Shown: one piece after another, positions 1-8,132 of the stretch
How the letters are laid out: the number at the start of each line of letters is the position of its first letter
How positions within the stretch are numbered: the stretch's first letter is position 1
Assembly (NCBI GenBank): GCA_044375105.1
Contig: JBILNK010000036.1
Span: forward strand, 1-28,500
DNA length: 28,500 nt
Direction of reading: 5' to 3'
Source of the DNA: JBIKLM01 sp044375105
GTDB taxonomy: Bacteria; Planctomycetota; UBA1135; GCA-002686595
Notes under the pieces: generated by a model
What the model saw: the letters and a program-made list of their open reading frames with translations, nothing else
Databases searched by the model: none
What the model was told of the DNA's origin: nothing
Made by a program: the position numbers and the translations under genes

Positions 1-1337
1 CGCCCGCCGGCGGCCAGCACGCGCTCGGTCAGCTCGGCGGTGTGGCGCCAAAGCGCCTCGCGGTTCTGGCGCGTGACACGGAAATCCATGGCGAAACTCC
101 AGCCGTCGACGGCGTGGGTCAGCCAGAAGGGATCGGGGCGATGGCGCTTGAAGACCCCCAGATAGGGCACCAGCCCGCGGCGCTGGTTGAGCCTCAGGAG
201 CTCCCGGTAGGTCTCGAGGGCCGTCTCGACCGGAAGGAAGGACTGGTACTGGATCAGGCCTCCGGGACCGTAGGCGCGCTTCCAGTTGGGCACGTAGTCG
301 AGCAGGAAGGCGAAGCCGGCGTGACTTTGGCGGTAGGGCGGCGCGGCGGCTTCGCGGCGGCCCATGAAGTGTTTGGTGGCGTTGAGCACCGGCAACCCCA
401 GGTCGTTGCAGATCGGCGCCATGCAGCGCCAGACCTGGGATTTCGGGAACAAACCGAGGATTCGGCTGGGCAGCTCCTGGTGCGCCAACTTCAAGGTGCG
501 CTCGGGGGCTGGATCCTCGCCGGGCGCCAGGTAGCGCGCTTCGTGGATCAGGCCCCGGCCCAGGCCGCTGCCGCCCGCGAAACAATCGACCCAGCCGACC
601 AGGTAGTCGGCGGCCGCCTTGCGCTCCTCGAAGGCCGCCATCATCGCGCCCAGATCGGGGCAGCTGATCGCGCGCACCTCCAGGTCGCCGGAGTGCACCC
701 GTTGCGTGCGCAGTTTGAGACGCGTCATGACCCCCAGCATCCCGAAGCCGCCGATCGCGGCGTGGAACAGGTCCGGGTTGATTTCGCGCGAGCAGGTCAG
801 CAGCTGGCCATCGGCCAGCAGCAGATCGAACTCGAGCAGCGCGTCGCCGATCGTGCCGACCTTGAAGTTGTTCTTGCCGTGGATGTTCATCGCCGCGGCA
901 CCGGCCACGGTCGGGAACATGGTCCCGGAGACGACCTTGGGCCAGAACCCGAGCGGCAGGATCGTCTTCCACAGCTGCTCGATCGTGACCCCGGGTTCGA
1001 GCTCGGCCACGCCGGTCTCGCGGTCGAAGCCGAGCACCCGGTTCATGCGGGTCAGATCCAGCACCGCGCCGCCCTGGTTGACGGCCGCGTCTCCGTAGCT
1101 GTTGCCGCCGCCGCGCAGGCCGATCGAGAGGCCCCGGGAGCGCGCCTCCGCCAGGGCCTCGCGCAGGCCCGCCAGGTCCGCGGGGCGCCAGATCGGGCTC
1201 TGGGCCCCCACCGCGCCGCCCCAGCCCGGCAGGTACTCGAGACTGCGTTCCAGGGAGATAATTCGGGGCGGGGCGGTCGCAGGGGCGACCGCGGGACGGG
1301 ATTCGAGGGCCGACAGGCCGGGGGACGGGCTCGACAC
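1..1337 (-). CDS. DprE1-like FAD-dependent oxidase (3' end cut by window edge)
   Basis: Predicted VAO-fold flavoprotein. In actinobacteria DprE1 oxidises the 2'-hydroxyl of decaprenylphosphoryl-ribose, and DprE2 then reduces the keto product to the arabinose form. About 445 residues are visible. Seen: an FAD-binding segment GGGNSYGD with Asn near residue 79, the motif NIHGKNN with His near 153 (DprE1 has DIHGKNH), and a C-terminal stretch RAYGPGGLIQYQSFLP that closely resembles the DprE1 equivalent (RAYGPAGFLQYQFVIP). I estimate about 50 C-terminal residues lie outside the window. GTG at 1337 is chosen because a -10-like CATACT lies 6 nt upstream; an in-frame GTG at 1364 is the alternative. 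No Shine-Dalgarno is visible. A DprE2-like dehydrogenase lies 2.3 kb away on the same strand. The substrate outside actinobacteria is unknown, and a general sugar or alditol oxidase role is possible. Confidence 0.83.
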   Translation of the reverse strand, partial: MSSPSPGLSALESRPAVAPATAPPRIISLERSLEYLPGWGGAVGAQSPIWRPADLAGLREALAEARSRGLSIGLRGGGNSYGDAAVNQGGAVLDLTRMNRVLGFDRETGVAELEPGVTIEQLWKTILPLGFWPKVVSGTMFPTVAGAAAMNIHGKNNFKVGTIGDALLEFDLLLADGQLLTCSREINPDLFHAAIGGFGMLGVMTRLKLRTQRVHSGDLEVRAISCPDLGAMMAAFEERKAAADYLVGWVDCFAGGSGLGRGLIHEARYLAPGEDPAPERTLKLAHQELPSRILGLFPKSQVWRCMAPICNDLGLPVLNATKHFMGRREAAAPPYRQSHAGFAFLLDYVPNWKRAYGPGGLIQYQSFLPVETALETYRELLRLNQRRGLVPYLGVFKRHRPDPFWLTHAVDGWSFAMDFRVTRQNREALWRHTAELTERVLAAGG

Positions 1338-1343
1338 GCAAAC

Positions 1344-1349
1344 AGTATG
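1344..1349 (-). promoter_or_regulatory. -10-like hexamer CATACT, 6 nt before a GTG start
   Basis: On the minus strand CATACT matches the sigma-70 -10 consensus at five of six positions and ends exactly 6 nt before the proposed GTG at 1337. That would make the transcript leaderless or nearly so. No -35 match is evident. The same spacing recurs before the genes at 4512, 9217 and 14610. Confidence 0.4.
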
Positions 1350-1401
1350 CCCGCCCGCAGGCACCCGGGGCGGGATGCGAAAAGATCGCCGGTCCGTGGC
1401 G

Positions 1402-1407
1402 TAGTCT
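1402..1407 (+). promoter_or_regulatory. -10-like hexamer TAGTCT before the PH-domain pair
   Basis: TAGTCT ends 9 nt before the ATG at 1417, in the 79-nt divergent gap shared with the FAD oxidase gene. The leader would be only about two bases. A weak CAGG sits directly at the start codon, too close to act as a normal Shine-Dalgarno. Confidence 0.35.
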
Positions 1408-1416
1408 GCCCGCAGG

Positions 1417-2061
1417 ATGCAGCCCCCCGAAGACCCTCGCAACGGCGCCGCCGAAACGGATCAGGCCCTGCAGGCTTGCGGCGCGCCCGGCCGCGCCGAG
1501 GGCGGAGGAGCGTCTGCGCGCTCGGCCGATGCTCCGGACCAGGGTCCCGAGGCGCCCGCGGCGGCGGCCGCCGCGGCCAGGGTGCTGTGCGGGAAGCCGG
1601 AGCCGCGCTGGATCGAGGCCGAGCGCTGGGCGGGCCTGCTGGTCTGGCTGGTGCTGGCGCTCTCGTCGGCCGCGGGCTTGACCTACACCCTCTGGATCGA
1701 CCCCCGGGGCTGGGCCCCCGGCGCGGCCCTGGCCGCCGCCCTGGCCCTGCTGCTGCTCGGCGTCTGGTTCTGGGTGCGCCCGCCCAAGCTCTATGCGCGC
1801 TTGTCCTACCGCCTGGACCCCCTGGGCCTGTCGATCGAAAGCGGGCGCCTGTGGCGCCGCTGGACCTTCGTGCCGCGCCAGCGCGTGCAGTTCGTCGACC
1901 TGGTCAGCGGGCCGATCGACCAGCGCTTCGGCCTGGCGGACCTGGTGCTGCACACGGCGGGCAGCGAGGCCGCGGAAGTGCGCCTGCCCGGCCTGTCCCG
2001 AGAGGTCGCCGAGGCCCTGCGCGCCGAACTGCTGACCGGACTCGAGCGCGAGCCGCGATGA
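1417..2061 (+). CDS. PH-domain membrane protein, YdbS-like
   Basis: 214 residues. The N-terminus (about 1-65) is rich in Ala, Pro and Gly and looks disordered. Two hydrophobic helices follow (about 71-93 and 101-120). The remainder resembles the bacterial PH domain bPH2, with the typical pattern YRLDPLGLSIESGRLWRRWT and a later VPRQRVQFVDLVSGPIDQ segment. Its stop overlaps the ATG of the next gene (ATGA at 2058-2061), indicating translational coupling. A small bPH2 protein next to a triple-bPH2 protein is the arrangement of Bacillus YdbS/YdbT, a pair of membrane proteins of poorly known function linked to envelope stress and bacteriocin resistance. The disordered N-terminal extension is longer than usual, so a downstream start is possible, although no in-frame ATG is obvious before the first helix. 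Confidence 0.8.
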   Translation: MQPPEDPRNGAAETDQALQACGAPGRAEGGGASARSADAPDQGPEAPAAAAAAARVLCGKPEPRWIEAERWAGLLVWLVLALSSAAGLTYTLWIDPRGWAPGAALAAALALLLLGVWFWVRPPKLYARLSYRLDPLGLSIESGRLWRRWTFVPRQRVQFVDLVSGPIDQRFGLADLVLHTAGSEAAEVRLPGLSREVAEALRAELLTGLEREPR

Positions 2062-3554
2062 TGCCCGCCGACGCGCGCCGGGTCCATCCGGCCTCCCTGG
2101 CGCTGCGCTGGATCCAGGCGCTGCGTCCCTGGTTGTTGCCGCTGGCGGCCTTGCTCCTGTTCTCGATCGGCGATCGGGAGCGGCTGGTCTGGATGTGGCT
2201 GCTGCTGCCGACCCTGCTGCAATCCGGGCTCGACCATTGGTCGCGCCGCTACGCGCTCGAACCCGGCGGTCTGTGGCTGCGCGAGGGGCTGCTCGAGCGC
2301 AAGGAACGCCGGATCCAGGCCAGCCGCGTGCTGCACATCAGCCGCGAGCAGCCCGCCTTGGCGCGCTTGCTGGGGCTCTGGGAGCTGCGCCTCGAGACCG
2401 ACAGCGGCGGGCCGCCGGAGGCGGTCCTGCGCTACGTCTCGAGCGCCGAGAGCGAGCGCATCGCTCAACACCTGGGCCTGGCCGGCAGGGGTGCTCTGGC
2501 CGCGGATGAACAGCCGCCGCAACAGTCCATCGGTTTGCGCGAGCTGCTCTATCTGGGGCTGTTCGGGGGCCGGGGCTGGGCCCTGGCCTTCGGCCTGTGG
2601 GCGGTGGGCAACGAGTTGGGCCTCCTGGATCGGCTGCCCCTCGAGGATTTCGAGGTCGAGGTCGAAGGCACGCACCTCGCACTCGGCCTCCGGCACCTGT
2701 GGCTGCTGCTCGCGCTGTTGGCCGGTGTCAAACTGCTGGCCCTGTGCGACGTCTGCCTGCGCCACGGCGGCTTCCGCTTGCGCCCGATCGGGGACAGGCT
2801 GGAGTTCCAGAGCGGGCTCTTGACCCGACGCCAGACGCGGCTCAGCCCCGCTCGCATCCAGCGCGCGGCCTGGCGCGCCGGCCCCTTGGATCGGCGCCTC
2901 GGCCGCTCGTCCCTGTGGATCGACGCGGCCGGAGGCGAACGGGGCGGCGAGCAGGCCGAAGCGGCTTTCGGCGGCGCCCTGGTGCCCATCCTGCGCGAGG
3001 GCGACCGCGGGCGCCTCGAGAGCTGGCTGGCCCTGCCGCCGGTGCCGGAGCCGGCGGCCTGGCGCCGCTCCGCGCCGTCCCTGCTGCGCCGCGAGGCCAT
3101 CGAAGCGGTCCTGCTCGGCGGCCTCTTGACCGCCCTATCCACCTGGGCCTACGGGGCCCTCGGCCTGATGGTGCTGCTGGTGCTCGGTCCCCTGTTCTGG
3201 CTCTACCTGCGCGCGCTTCGGCTGCGCCACGGCTTCGCCCTGTCGGCCGGGGGCCTGTGGTTGCGGCGCGGCCTGTGGCTCGAGGAGACCCAGTTCCTGC
3301 CGCAGGACAAGCTCCAATCGGCGCGGGTGTCACAGGGGCCTTGGTCGCGCCGCTTCGGCCTCCTTTCGCTGCACTTCGACAGCGCCCACGCGGGCGGCCT
3401 CGGCGCGATCGCCAGCCTGCCCGGGGTCACGCCCGCGATGGCCCAGGAGATCCTGGGCGAGCTGGGTCTCGGCGCCCCCGGGCCGAGCTGGATCCGGGCG
3501 GCTCCCGAGCAGCCAGCAGAGCGGAACAGCGGCGCGCCGCACCCCGCGGCCTGA
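2058..3554 (+). CDS. Triple PH-domain membrane protein, YdbT-like
   Basis: 498 residues, close to the roughly 490 of YdbT. Order seen: an N-terminal hydrophobic pair (about 20-60), a first bPH2 domain (about 65-150, with LERKERRIQASRVLHISREQ), a second hydrophobic pair including LWLLLALLAGVKLLALCD, a second bPH2 domain (with RLEFQSGLLTRRQTRLSPAR), a third long hydrophobic pair near ALGLMVLLVLGPLFWLYLRAL, and a third bPH2 domain (LRRGLWLEETQFLPQDKLQS). The repeated element is a Leu-x-Arg-x-Gly-Leu strand followed by a Gln/Arg-x-x-Arg-Ile/Leu-Gln turn. ATG at 2058 overlaps the upstream stop, and a second in-frame ATG follows immediately at 2061. It probably acts in the membrane with the upstream protein. 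No promoter of its own is seen. Confidence 0.82.
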   Translation: MMPADARRVHPASLALRWIQALRPWLLPLAALLLFSIGDRERLVWMWLLLPTLLQSGLDHWSRRYALEPGGLWLREGLLERKERRIQASRVLHISREQPALARLLGLWELRLETDSGGPPEAVLRYVSSAESERIAQHLGLAGRGALAADEQPPQQSIGLRELLYLGLFGGRGWALAFGLWAVGNELGLLDRLPLEDFEVEVEGTHLALGLRHLWLLLALLAGVKLLALCDVCLRHGGFRLRPIGDRLEFQSGLLTRRQTRLSPARIQRAAWRAGPLDRRLGRSSLWIDAAGGERGGEQAEAAFGGALVPILREGDRGRLESWLALPPVPEPAAWRRSAPSLLRREAIEAVLLGGLLTALSTWAYGALGLMVLLVLGPLFWLYLRALRLRHGFALSAGGLWLRRGLWLEETQFLPQDKLQSARVSQGPWSRRFGLLSLHFDSAHAGGLGAIASLPGVTPAMAQEILGELGLGAPGPSWIRAAPEQPAERNSGAPHPAA

Positions 3555-3600
3555 TACGCGGCCGCGCCTGAGCCGCGGTCCGCGCGGCCGGCTCGCGCCT

Positions 3601-4404
3601 TCAGACGTTCAGGTGGCGGAACAGGAACGAGGGGATGCTCTTGATCACCGAGCCCACCAGCCACCAGCGGCGTTTGACGTAGCGCACGTTGGCCCGCGAG
3701 CGCGCCGCGGCCAGGATCTTCTCGGCGGCCTCCGCCGGACTGGCCAGCCAGAACAGCTTCTCCATCCCCTGGGTCATGGCCGTGTCCACGTAGCCGGGCT
3801 TGATCGTGCAGACGTGCACGCGATCCTCGGCCAGGCGGTTGCGCAACGCCTCCAGGTAGGTGTCCATGGCGGCTTTCGAAGTGCAGTAGGCCGGATGGCC
3901 CTTGCGGCCGCGGTCGCCAGCGATGGACGAGATGCCCACGATCGTGCCGTGGCGCTGGGAGCGCATCAGGCGCGCCACCGGATTGGCCCAGGCGATCAGC
4001 CCCAGGGTGTTGACGGTCAGGATCTGGACATCCTTCTCGGTGTCGTATTCGTGGCGGCCCATGGCGGGCATGATCCCCGCGGCGAACACGAACAGGTCCA
4101 GGCCACCGAGCTGCTGCACCAGCTCCTCGAACAGGGCCGGGACCTCCTGGCGCTGCTCGACATCGTGCACGCGCACGATCAGGCGCCCGCCGCGCTCGTC
4201 CTCGAAGGCCTCGCAGCGCAGCTCAAGCTCGGCCAGCTTGTCCGCCCGGCGCGCCAGGGCGGCCACCGCGTAGCCCTCGCGCACGAGCTGCTCGACCAGG
4301 GCCGCGCCGATGCCGCTCGAGGCCCCCACCACCAGGGCCCGCTTGCCGGGCTCGAATCGCGGGGGCAGGGCGGCGGGGGCGGCGGGGGCGGCGTTGTAGG
4401 TCAT
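3601..4404 (-). CDS. Short-chain dehydrogenase, DprE2-like
   Basis: 267 residues, NAD(P)-dependent SDR fold. Seen: cofactor motif GASSGIG (Gly27, Gly31, Gly33), FAAG at 107-110 in place of NNAG, Asn132, catalytic Ser160 in ISSIAGDRG, and Tyr173/Lys177 in YCTSK. The C-terminal end SIPSFLFRHLNV resembles the end of mycobacterial DprE2 (HIPRSIFRKLPI), which favours this subfamily over generic SDRs. With the DprE1-like oxidase at 1-1337 it could complete a two-step oxidation/reduction on a polyprenyl-phosphate sugar. The two are split by the PH-domain pair, which is unusual because they are normally adjacent. The N-terminus is a low-complexity Ala/Pro run on a GC-rich repeat. No Shine-Dalgarno or clear -10 precedes the ATG at 4404. 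It converges on the gene ending at 3554. Confidence 0.85.
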   Translation of the reverse strand: MTYNAAPAAPAALPPRFEPGKRALVVGASSGIGAALVEQLVREGYAVAALARRADKLAELELRCEAFEDERGGRLIVRVHDVEQRQEVPALFEELVQQLGGLDLFVFAAGIMPAMGRHEYDTEKDVQILTVNTLGLIAWANPVARLMRSQRHGTIVGISSIAGDRGRKGHPAYCTSKAAMDTYLEALRNRLAEDRVHVCTIKPGYVDTAMTQGMEKLFWLASPAEAAEKILAAARSRANVRYVKRRWWLVGSVIKSIPSFLFRHLNV

Positions 4405-4499
4405 GGTCGGGGGGGCCGGCGGCAGGAGCGGGGATTCTGGCCTCTGACCCGCGGGAAACGAAGGCCGGGGAGACGCTTCCGCGGCGGCCCCGGGCCGCG

Positions 4500-4505
4500 C
4501 CTAAT
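4500..4505 (+). promoter_or_regulatory. -10-like hexamer CCTAAT, 6 nt before an ATG
   Basis: CCTAAT shares the TAAT half of the -10 consensus and ends exactly 6 nt before the ATG at 4512. It lies in the 107-nt gap between divergent genes. There is no Shine-Dalgarno, consistent with a leaderless message. Confidence 0.35.
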
Positions 4506-4511
4506 GGGGCC

Positions 4512-7500
4512 ATGCAAGCCGACCGCCCGCGTCCGCTCCTCCCGCTGATCGTCTTGGCCCTGCTGCCGACCGCCGCGTGCCGCCGGGAAGCGCCGCCCGA
4601 TCCCGCCGCGCTGGTCGCCGCCCAGGTGGCCCGCGAGCGCGCCGCCTCGATGTTCGCCCAGGACCGACTGCGCGCGGCGCTCGAAGCGATCCAGCCGCTG
4701 CTGGCGGTCAAGCGGCCGGACCCAGAGGACCGCCTGCGGGCCGCGATCGTCCACCTGGCGCTCAACGACCGCGATCCGGCCCTGGCAGAGCTGCAGGCCG
4801 CCGCCAAGGTGCTCGCCGACTCCCCGGCGCTGCACTTCAACCTGGGCCGACTGTATTTCGATTCGGGCGAGGGCCGCCAAGCCCTGGTGGAGCTCGAGCG
4901 CGCCCACGCCCTGGCGCCCGACGACATCCCCACCGAGCTGCGCCTGGCCCAGGCCCTCGCCGACCAGGTCTACGACGCGCCGGAATCCGAGGCCGAGCGC
5001 CTGACGGAGGCGGCCCTCGAGCACTATCGAGCCCTGCGCGACCGAGGCGTCGAATTCGCGGGTTCCTGGTATCTGCCGATCCTGCAGCAATACGCCAACC
5101 TGCTGATGCGCTCGGACCAGGTCGAAGCGGCGGACGAACTGTTCGCCGAGCGCGACGGTTTGTTGGCGCGCGGCATCACCAACCCGAGCAGCACCGACCT
5201 GCAGCGCGGCACCTTCGGCCGGCTCGACATCCCGCGGCCCACCGGAAGCCGGGCGCCGACTTTGCCGGCTCCCCGGCCCACGGCCGGCGCGCCGCTCGGC
5301 AGCGAGGGCCCGGTGCGCCAACTGGCCCGCGTGGCCCTGGAGGAGCGCTGGCATCCCCTGACCGGGGACCGCCTGACGGACAAGCGCGGCCTGCCGGAGG
5401 GGCGCGATCCGGCCAGCGTGGTGTTGGACTTCGCTCCGAGCGCCCCCGAGACCCTGTGGATCGACGGGCGAGGGCTGGTGGCCCAGGGGACGGGCGGGCG
5501 CCAGGAGGTCTTGGTGCCCGGCGCGGTCGAAGCCTTCGCGGCCCTGGACCTGGGCGAGGACAAGCGCTCCCGGGAGGTTCTCGAGGGCCAGCTCCCCGAT
5601 GGCCCCGCCTTCATCAAGGACCACGTGCTGTTCACCGACGCCGAGCTGGCCGTGGTCGAAGGCGGGCGGCTGCGCCTGTTCGCTCGCCCGGACTATTGGG
5701 AGTCGGGTCCCTACGAGCAGCGCCTCGAGCTGGACCTAGCGCTGGCCGGTCCGACCCGCGATCTGTGCGCCTGGGACTACGACCACGACGGCGATCTGGA
5801 CCTGGCCCTGTGCGGCGCCTACGGCGCGCGGTTCCTGCGCAACGACGGAGTCGATGGTTCCGGGACCTTCACGGACGACAGCGCCAGCTTCGTCATCCCC
5901 GCGGGCTTCGACTGCCGCTGGCTCTTGCCCGAGGACCTGGACAGCGACCAGGACGTGGATCTGTTGATCGGCGGCCCCGCAGGGGCCCTGTGGTTCGACA
6001 GCCTGCGCGGCGGCCGCTTCGCGGAAGTCGGCACGCGCCTGCCGGCCGCACAGGATTGGAGCGTGCGGCCCCTGGCAGCAGACTTCGATGCGGACTTCTT
6101 CGTCGATCTGTTCCTGCCCGCTTCCGGACAGCTGCTCCAAAACGCCTTCGGGGCGAAGCTCACGCCGCTGGGGGCCGCGCGCGAAACGCGCCCTGGCCAG
6201 AGCCCGGCCCTGCTCGCGGACCTCGACCTTTCGGGGGCCGTCGATCTGGTCTGGCTGGATGGCTCCGGCGCGCTGCAGGCGGTGTTCGAGCTCGGCACCG
6301 AAGGCGAACGCCCGGCGGCCGCCCTGCTGCCCGCTCGGACGGATCTGGGCGCCCCCGCTGGACTCGCGCTGGGCCCCGGTCCTGGCTTGACCGCCGCCTT
6401 TGCAACCGGGCTGCTGCCGATCTCCTTGGAGGCCGCCGGCGGCGGCTTCACCCTGGCGCTCAAAGGGGTCAAGGACACTGCCCACGGCCTGGGCGCTCTG
6501 GTCGAATTGCGCGCCGGGCCGATCTATCGGCGCATCTATTGGCGCGACGAGGCCCTGACCCTCGGCCTCGGAAACCAGCCGCGCATCGACGTGCTGCGCG
6601 TGACCTGGCCCAACGGCGTGATCCAGAGCCAGGTCGACCTGCCCGCGGGAGCCGGGCGGACCTTCGAGCAGATCGAAGGCCTGGTGGGTTCCTGCCCGTT
6701 CCTATACGCCTGGAACGGCGAGCGCTTCGAATTCATCAGCGACGTGATCGGCATCACGCCCCTCGGTCTGCCGATCGCCCCGGGCGTGTTCGTGCCACCG
6801 GATCACGACGAGTACGTGCTGGTGCGCGGCGATCAGCTGGCGCCCAAGGACGGCCTGCTGACGCTGCAATTCACCGAAGAGCTGCGCGAGGTGACCTACC
6901 TCGATCAAGTCCGGCTGTTCGCCGTGGACCATGCGCCGGGCGTGGAGATCTTCCCCAACGAGCGCTTCACCTTCCCGCCCTTCCCCGAGGAACACCTCTA
7001 CACCATCGCGGAGAGCGCCGCGCCGCTGGCGGCCCTCGACGACACGGGCCGCGACTGGGCGGGCGAACTGGCCGCCATCGACGGCCGTTTCGCCGAGCCC
7101 TTCGTGCCCCACCGCGGCCAATACATGGGCCTGGCGGATCCCTACACGCTGACCCTGCGCTTCGATCCGGCCGCGATCGCAGCCGCCCGGCGTCCCCGTT
7201 TGGTGGCCACGGGCTGGTTCTATTGGAGCGATGCCTCGGTCAACATGGCCATCGCCCGCCATCCGGACTGGGAGTTCGTTCCGCCGATCCTGGAGGTGCC
7301 GGACGGCCAGGGCGGCTGGCGGCCCCTGGGACCGCCGGTGGGGTTCCCGGCCGGCAAGACCAAGACCATGGTGATCGAGCTGCAGGGCGCCCTCGACCCA
7401 GCCGATCCGCGGCTGCGGCTGAGCTCCACCCTGCGCCTCTATTGGGATCGCCTGATCCTGGCCACCTGCGGCGACGACGCGCCCACCGAACGCTACGAGG

Positions 7501-8078
7501 CGCCGCTGGCCTCGGCCAAGCTGTGGGAGCGCGGCTTCAGCCGCCGGGTGACCGCCCCGGGCCAAGACCCGACCTGCAGCGTGGTGCTGCTCGAATGGTT
7601 CGACTGGCACGACACCGAAGAGCAGCCGCGCTGGAACATGCACCCGGGCCTCTACACCAAGCTGGGCGAGACCAAGCCGCTGTTGGGCGAGATCGACGAC
7701 CGCTTCGTGATCCTGGGCGCCGGCGACGCCTTGACCCTCGAATTCGATGCGCGCGTTCTGCCGCCCCTGGCGGAGGGCCTCGAGCGCGATTACCTGGTGT
7801 TCTTCGATGGCTGGGCCAAGGACCGCGACCCCAACACCAGCGAAGCCCTGTACGTGACCCCGCTGCCCTTCCACGGCATGAGCGGCTATCCCTACCGGGC
7901 GGACGAGTCCTACCCGGACACGCCCGCGACCCGCGAGTTCCGGCGCGAATGGCTGACCCGCGAAGCCAAGCGCTGGATCGAGCCCCTGGCGCCCGAACTG
8001 GGCGCGGCCAAGCGCGGCGCGCCCGGCGGCCAGCCGGCCTCCTTCGTACCGCCGCCGGTCGGGACACCCGAAAAGTGA
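4512..8078 (+). CDS. TPR / FG-GAP / ASPIC-UnbV (CRTAC1-type) lipoprotein
   Basis: 1188 residues. It starts with a lipoprotein signal, with lipobox LPTAAC and Cys23 as the predicted lipidated residue. Residues about 30-230 hold TPR-like helical repeats (SPALHFNLGRLYFDSGEGRQ; ALVELERAHALAPDD). Four VCBS/FG-GAP calcium-loop motifs follow: DYDHDGDLDL from Asp422, DLDSDQDVDLL from about 475, DFDADFFVDLF from about 524 and DLDLSGAVDLV from about 570. An ASPIC/UnbV-type segment (about 650-710, VTWPNGVIQSQVDLPAG) comes next. The last ~450 residues begin CPFLYAWNGERFEFISDV, a conserved extension I know from planctomycete and acidobacterial relatives but cannot assign to a function. The protein is probably anchored on the cell surface or in the periplasm and binds calcium. 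Enzymatic activity is not evident. Monocistronic. Confidence 0.85.
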   Translation: MQADRPRPLLPLIVLALLPTAACRREAPPDPAALVAAQVARERAASMFAQDRLRAALEAIQPLLAVKRPDPEDRLRAAIVHLALNDRDPALAELQAAAKVLADSPALHFNLGRLYFDSGEGRQALVELERAHALAPDDIPTELRLAQALADQVYDAPESEAERLTEAALEHYRALRDRGVEFAGSWYLPILQQYANLLMRSDQVEAADELFAERDGLLARGITNPSSTDLQRGTFGRLDIPRPTGSRAPTLPAPRPTAGAPLGSEGPVRQLARVALEERWHPLTGDRLTDKRGLPEGRDPASVVLDFAPSAPETLWIDGRGLVAQGTGGRQEVLVPGAVEAFAALDLGEDKRSREVLEGQLPDGPAFIKDHVLFTDAELAVVEGGRLRLFARPDYWESGPYEQRLELDLALAGPTRDLCAWDYDHDGDLDLALCGAYGARFLRNDGVDGSGTFTDDSASFVIPAGFDCRWLLPEDLDSDQDVDLLIGGPAGALWFDSLRGGRFAEVGTRLPAAQDWSVRPLAADFDADFFVDLFLPASGQLLQNAFGAKLTPLGAARETRPGQSPALLADLDLSGAVDLVWLDGSGALQAVFELGTEGERPAAALLPARTDLGAPAGLALGPGPGLTAAFATGLLPISLEAAGGGFTLALKGVKDTAHGLGALVELRAGPIYRRIYWRDEALTLGLGNQPRIDVLRVTWPNGVIQSQVDLPAGAGRTFEQIEGLVGSCPFLYAWNGERFEFISDVIGITPLGLPIAPGVFVPPDHDEYVLVRGDQLAPKDGLLTLQFTEELREVTYLDQVRLFAVDHAPGVEIFPNERFTFPPFPEEHLYTIAESAAPLAALDDTGRDWAGELAAIDGRFAEPFVPHRGQYMGLADPYTLTLRFDPAAIAAARRPRLVATGWFYWSDASVNMAIARHPDWEFVPPILEVPDGQGGWRPLGPPVGFPAGKTKTMVIELQGALDPADPRLRLSSTLRLYWDRLILATCGDDAPTERYEAPLASAKLWERGFSRRVTAPGQDPTCSVVLLEWFDWHDTEEQPRWNMHPGLYTKLGETKPLLGEIDDRFVILGAGDALTLEFDARVLPPLAEGLERDYLVFFDGWAKDRDPNTSEALYVTPLPFHGMSGYPYRADESYPDTPATREFRREWLTREAKRWIEPLAPELGAAKRGAPGGQPASFVPPPVGTPEK

Positions 8079-8106
8079 CCTCAGCGGACGGCTGATGCCC
8101 GCTCGC

Positions 8107-8126
8107 GCCGAGCCGCACGGCTCGGC
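8107..8126. terminator. Hairpin between convergent genes
   Basis: GCCGAGCCG and CGGCTCGGC form a 9-bp perfect inverted repeat separated by CA, in the 54-nt gap between two convergent genes. In practice the loop must open to four bases. There is no U-tract on either strand, so it would be a non-canonical or rho-assisted terminator. Confidence 0.35.
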
Positions 8127-8132
8127 CGCCCC

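Noticed and set aside
42..2057. Long plus-strand open frame before the YdbT-like start
   Set aside because: It is the antisense shadow of the DprE1-like gene, followed by a frame overlapping the YdbS-like gene; real coding in that frame starts at 2058.
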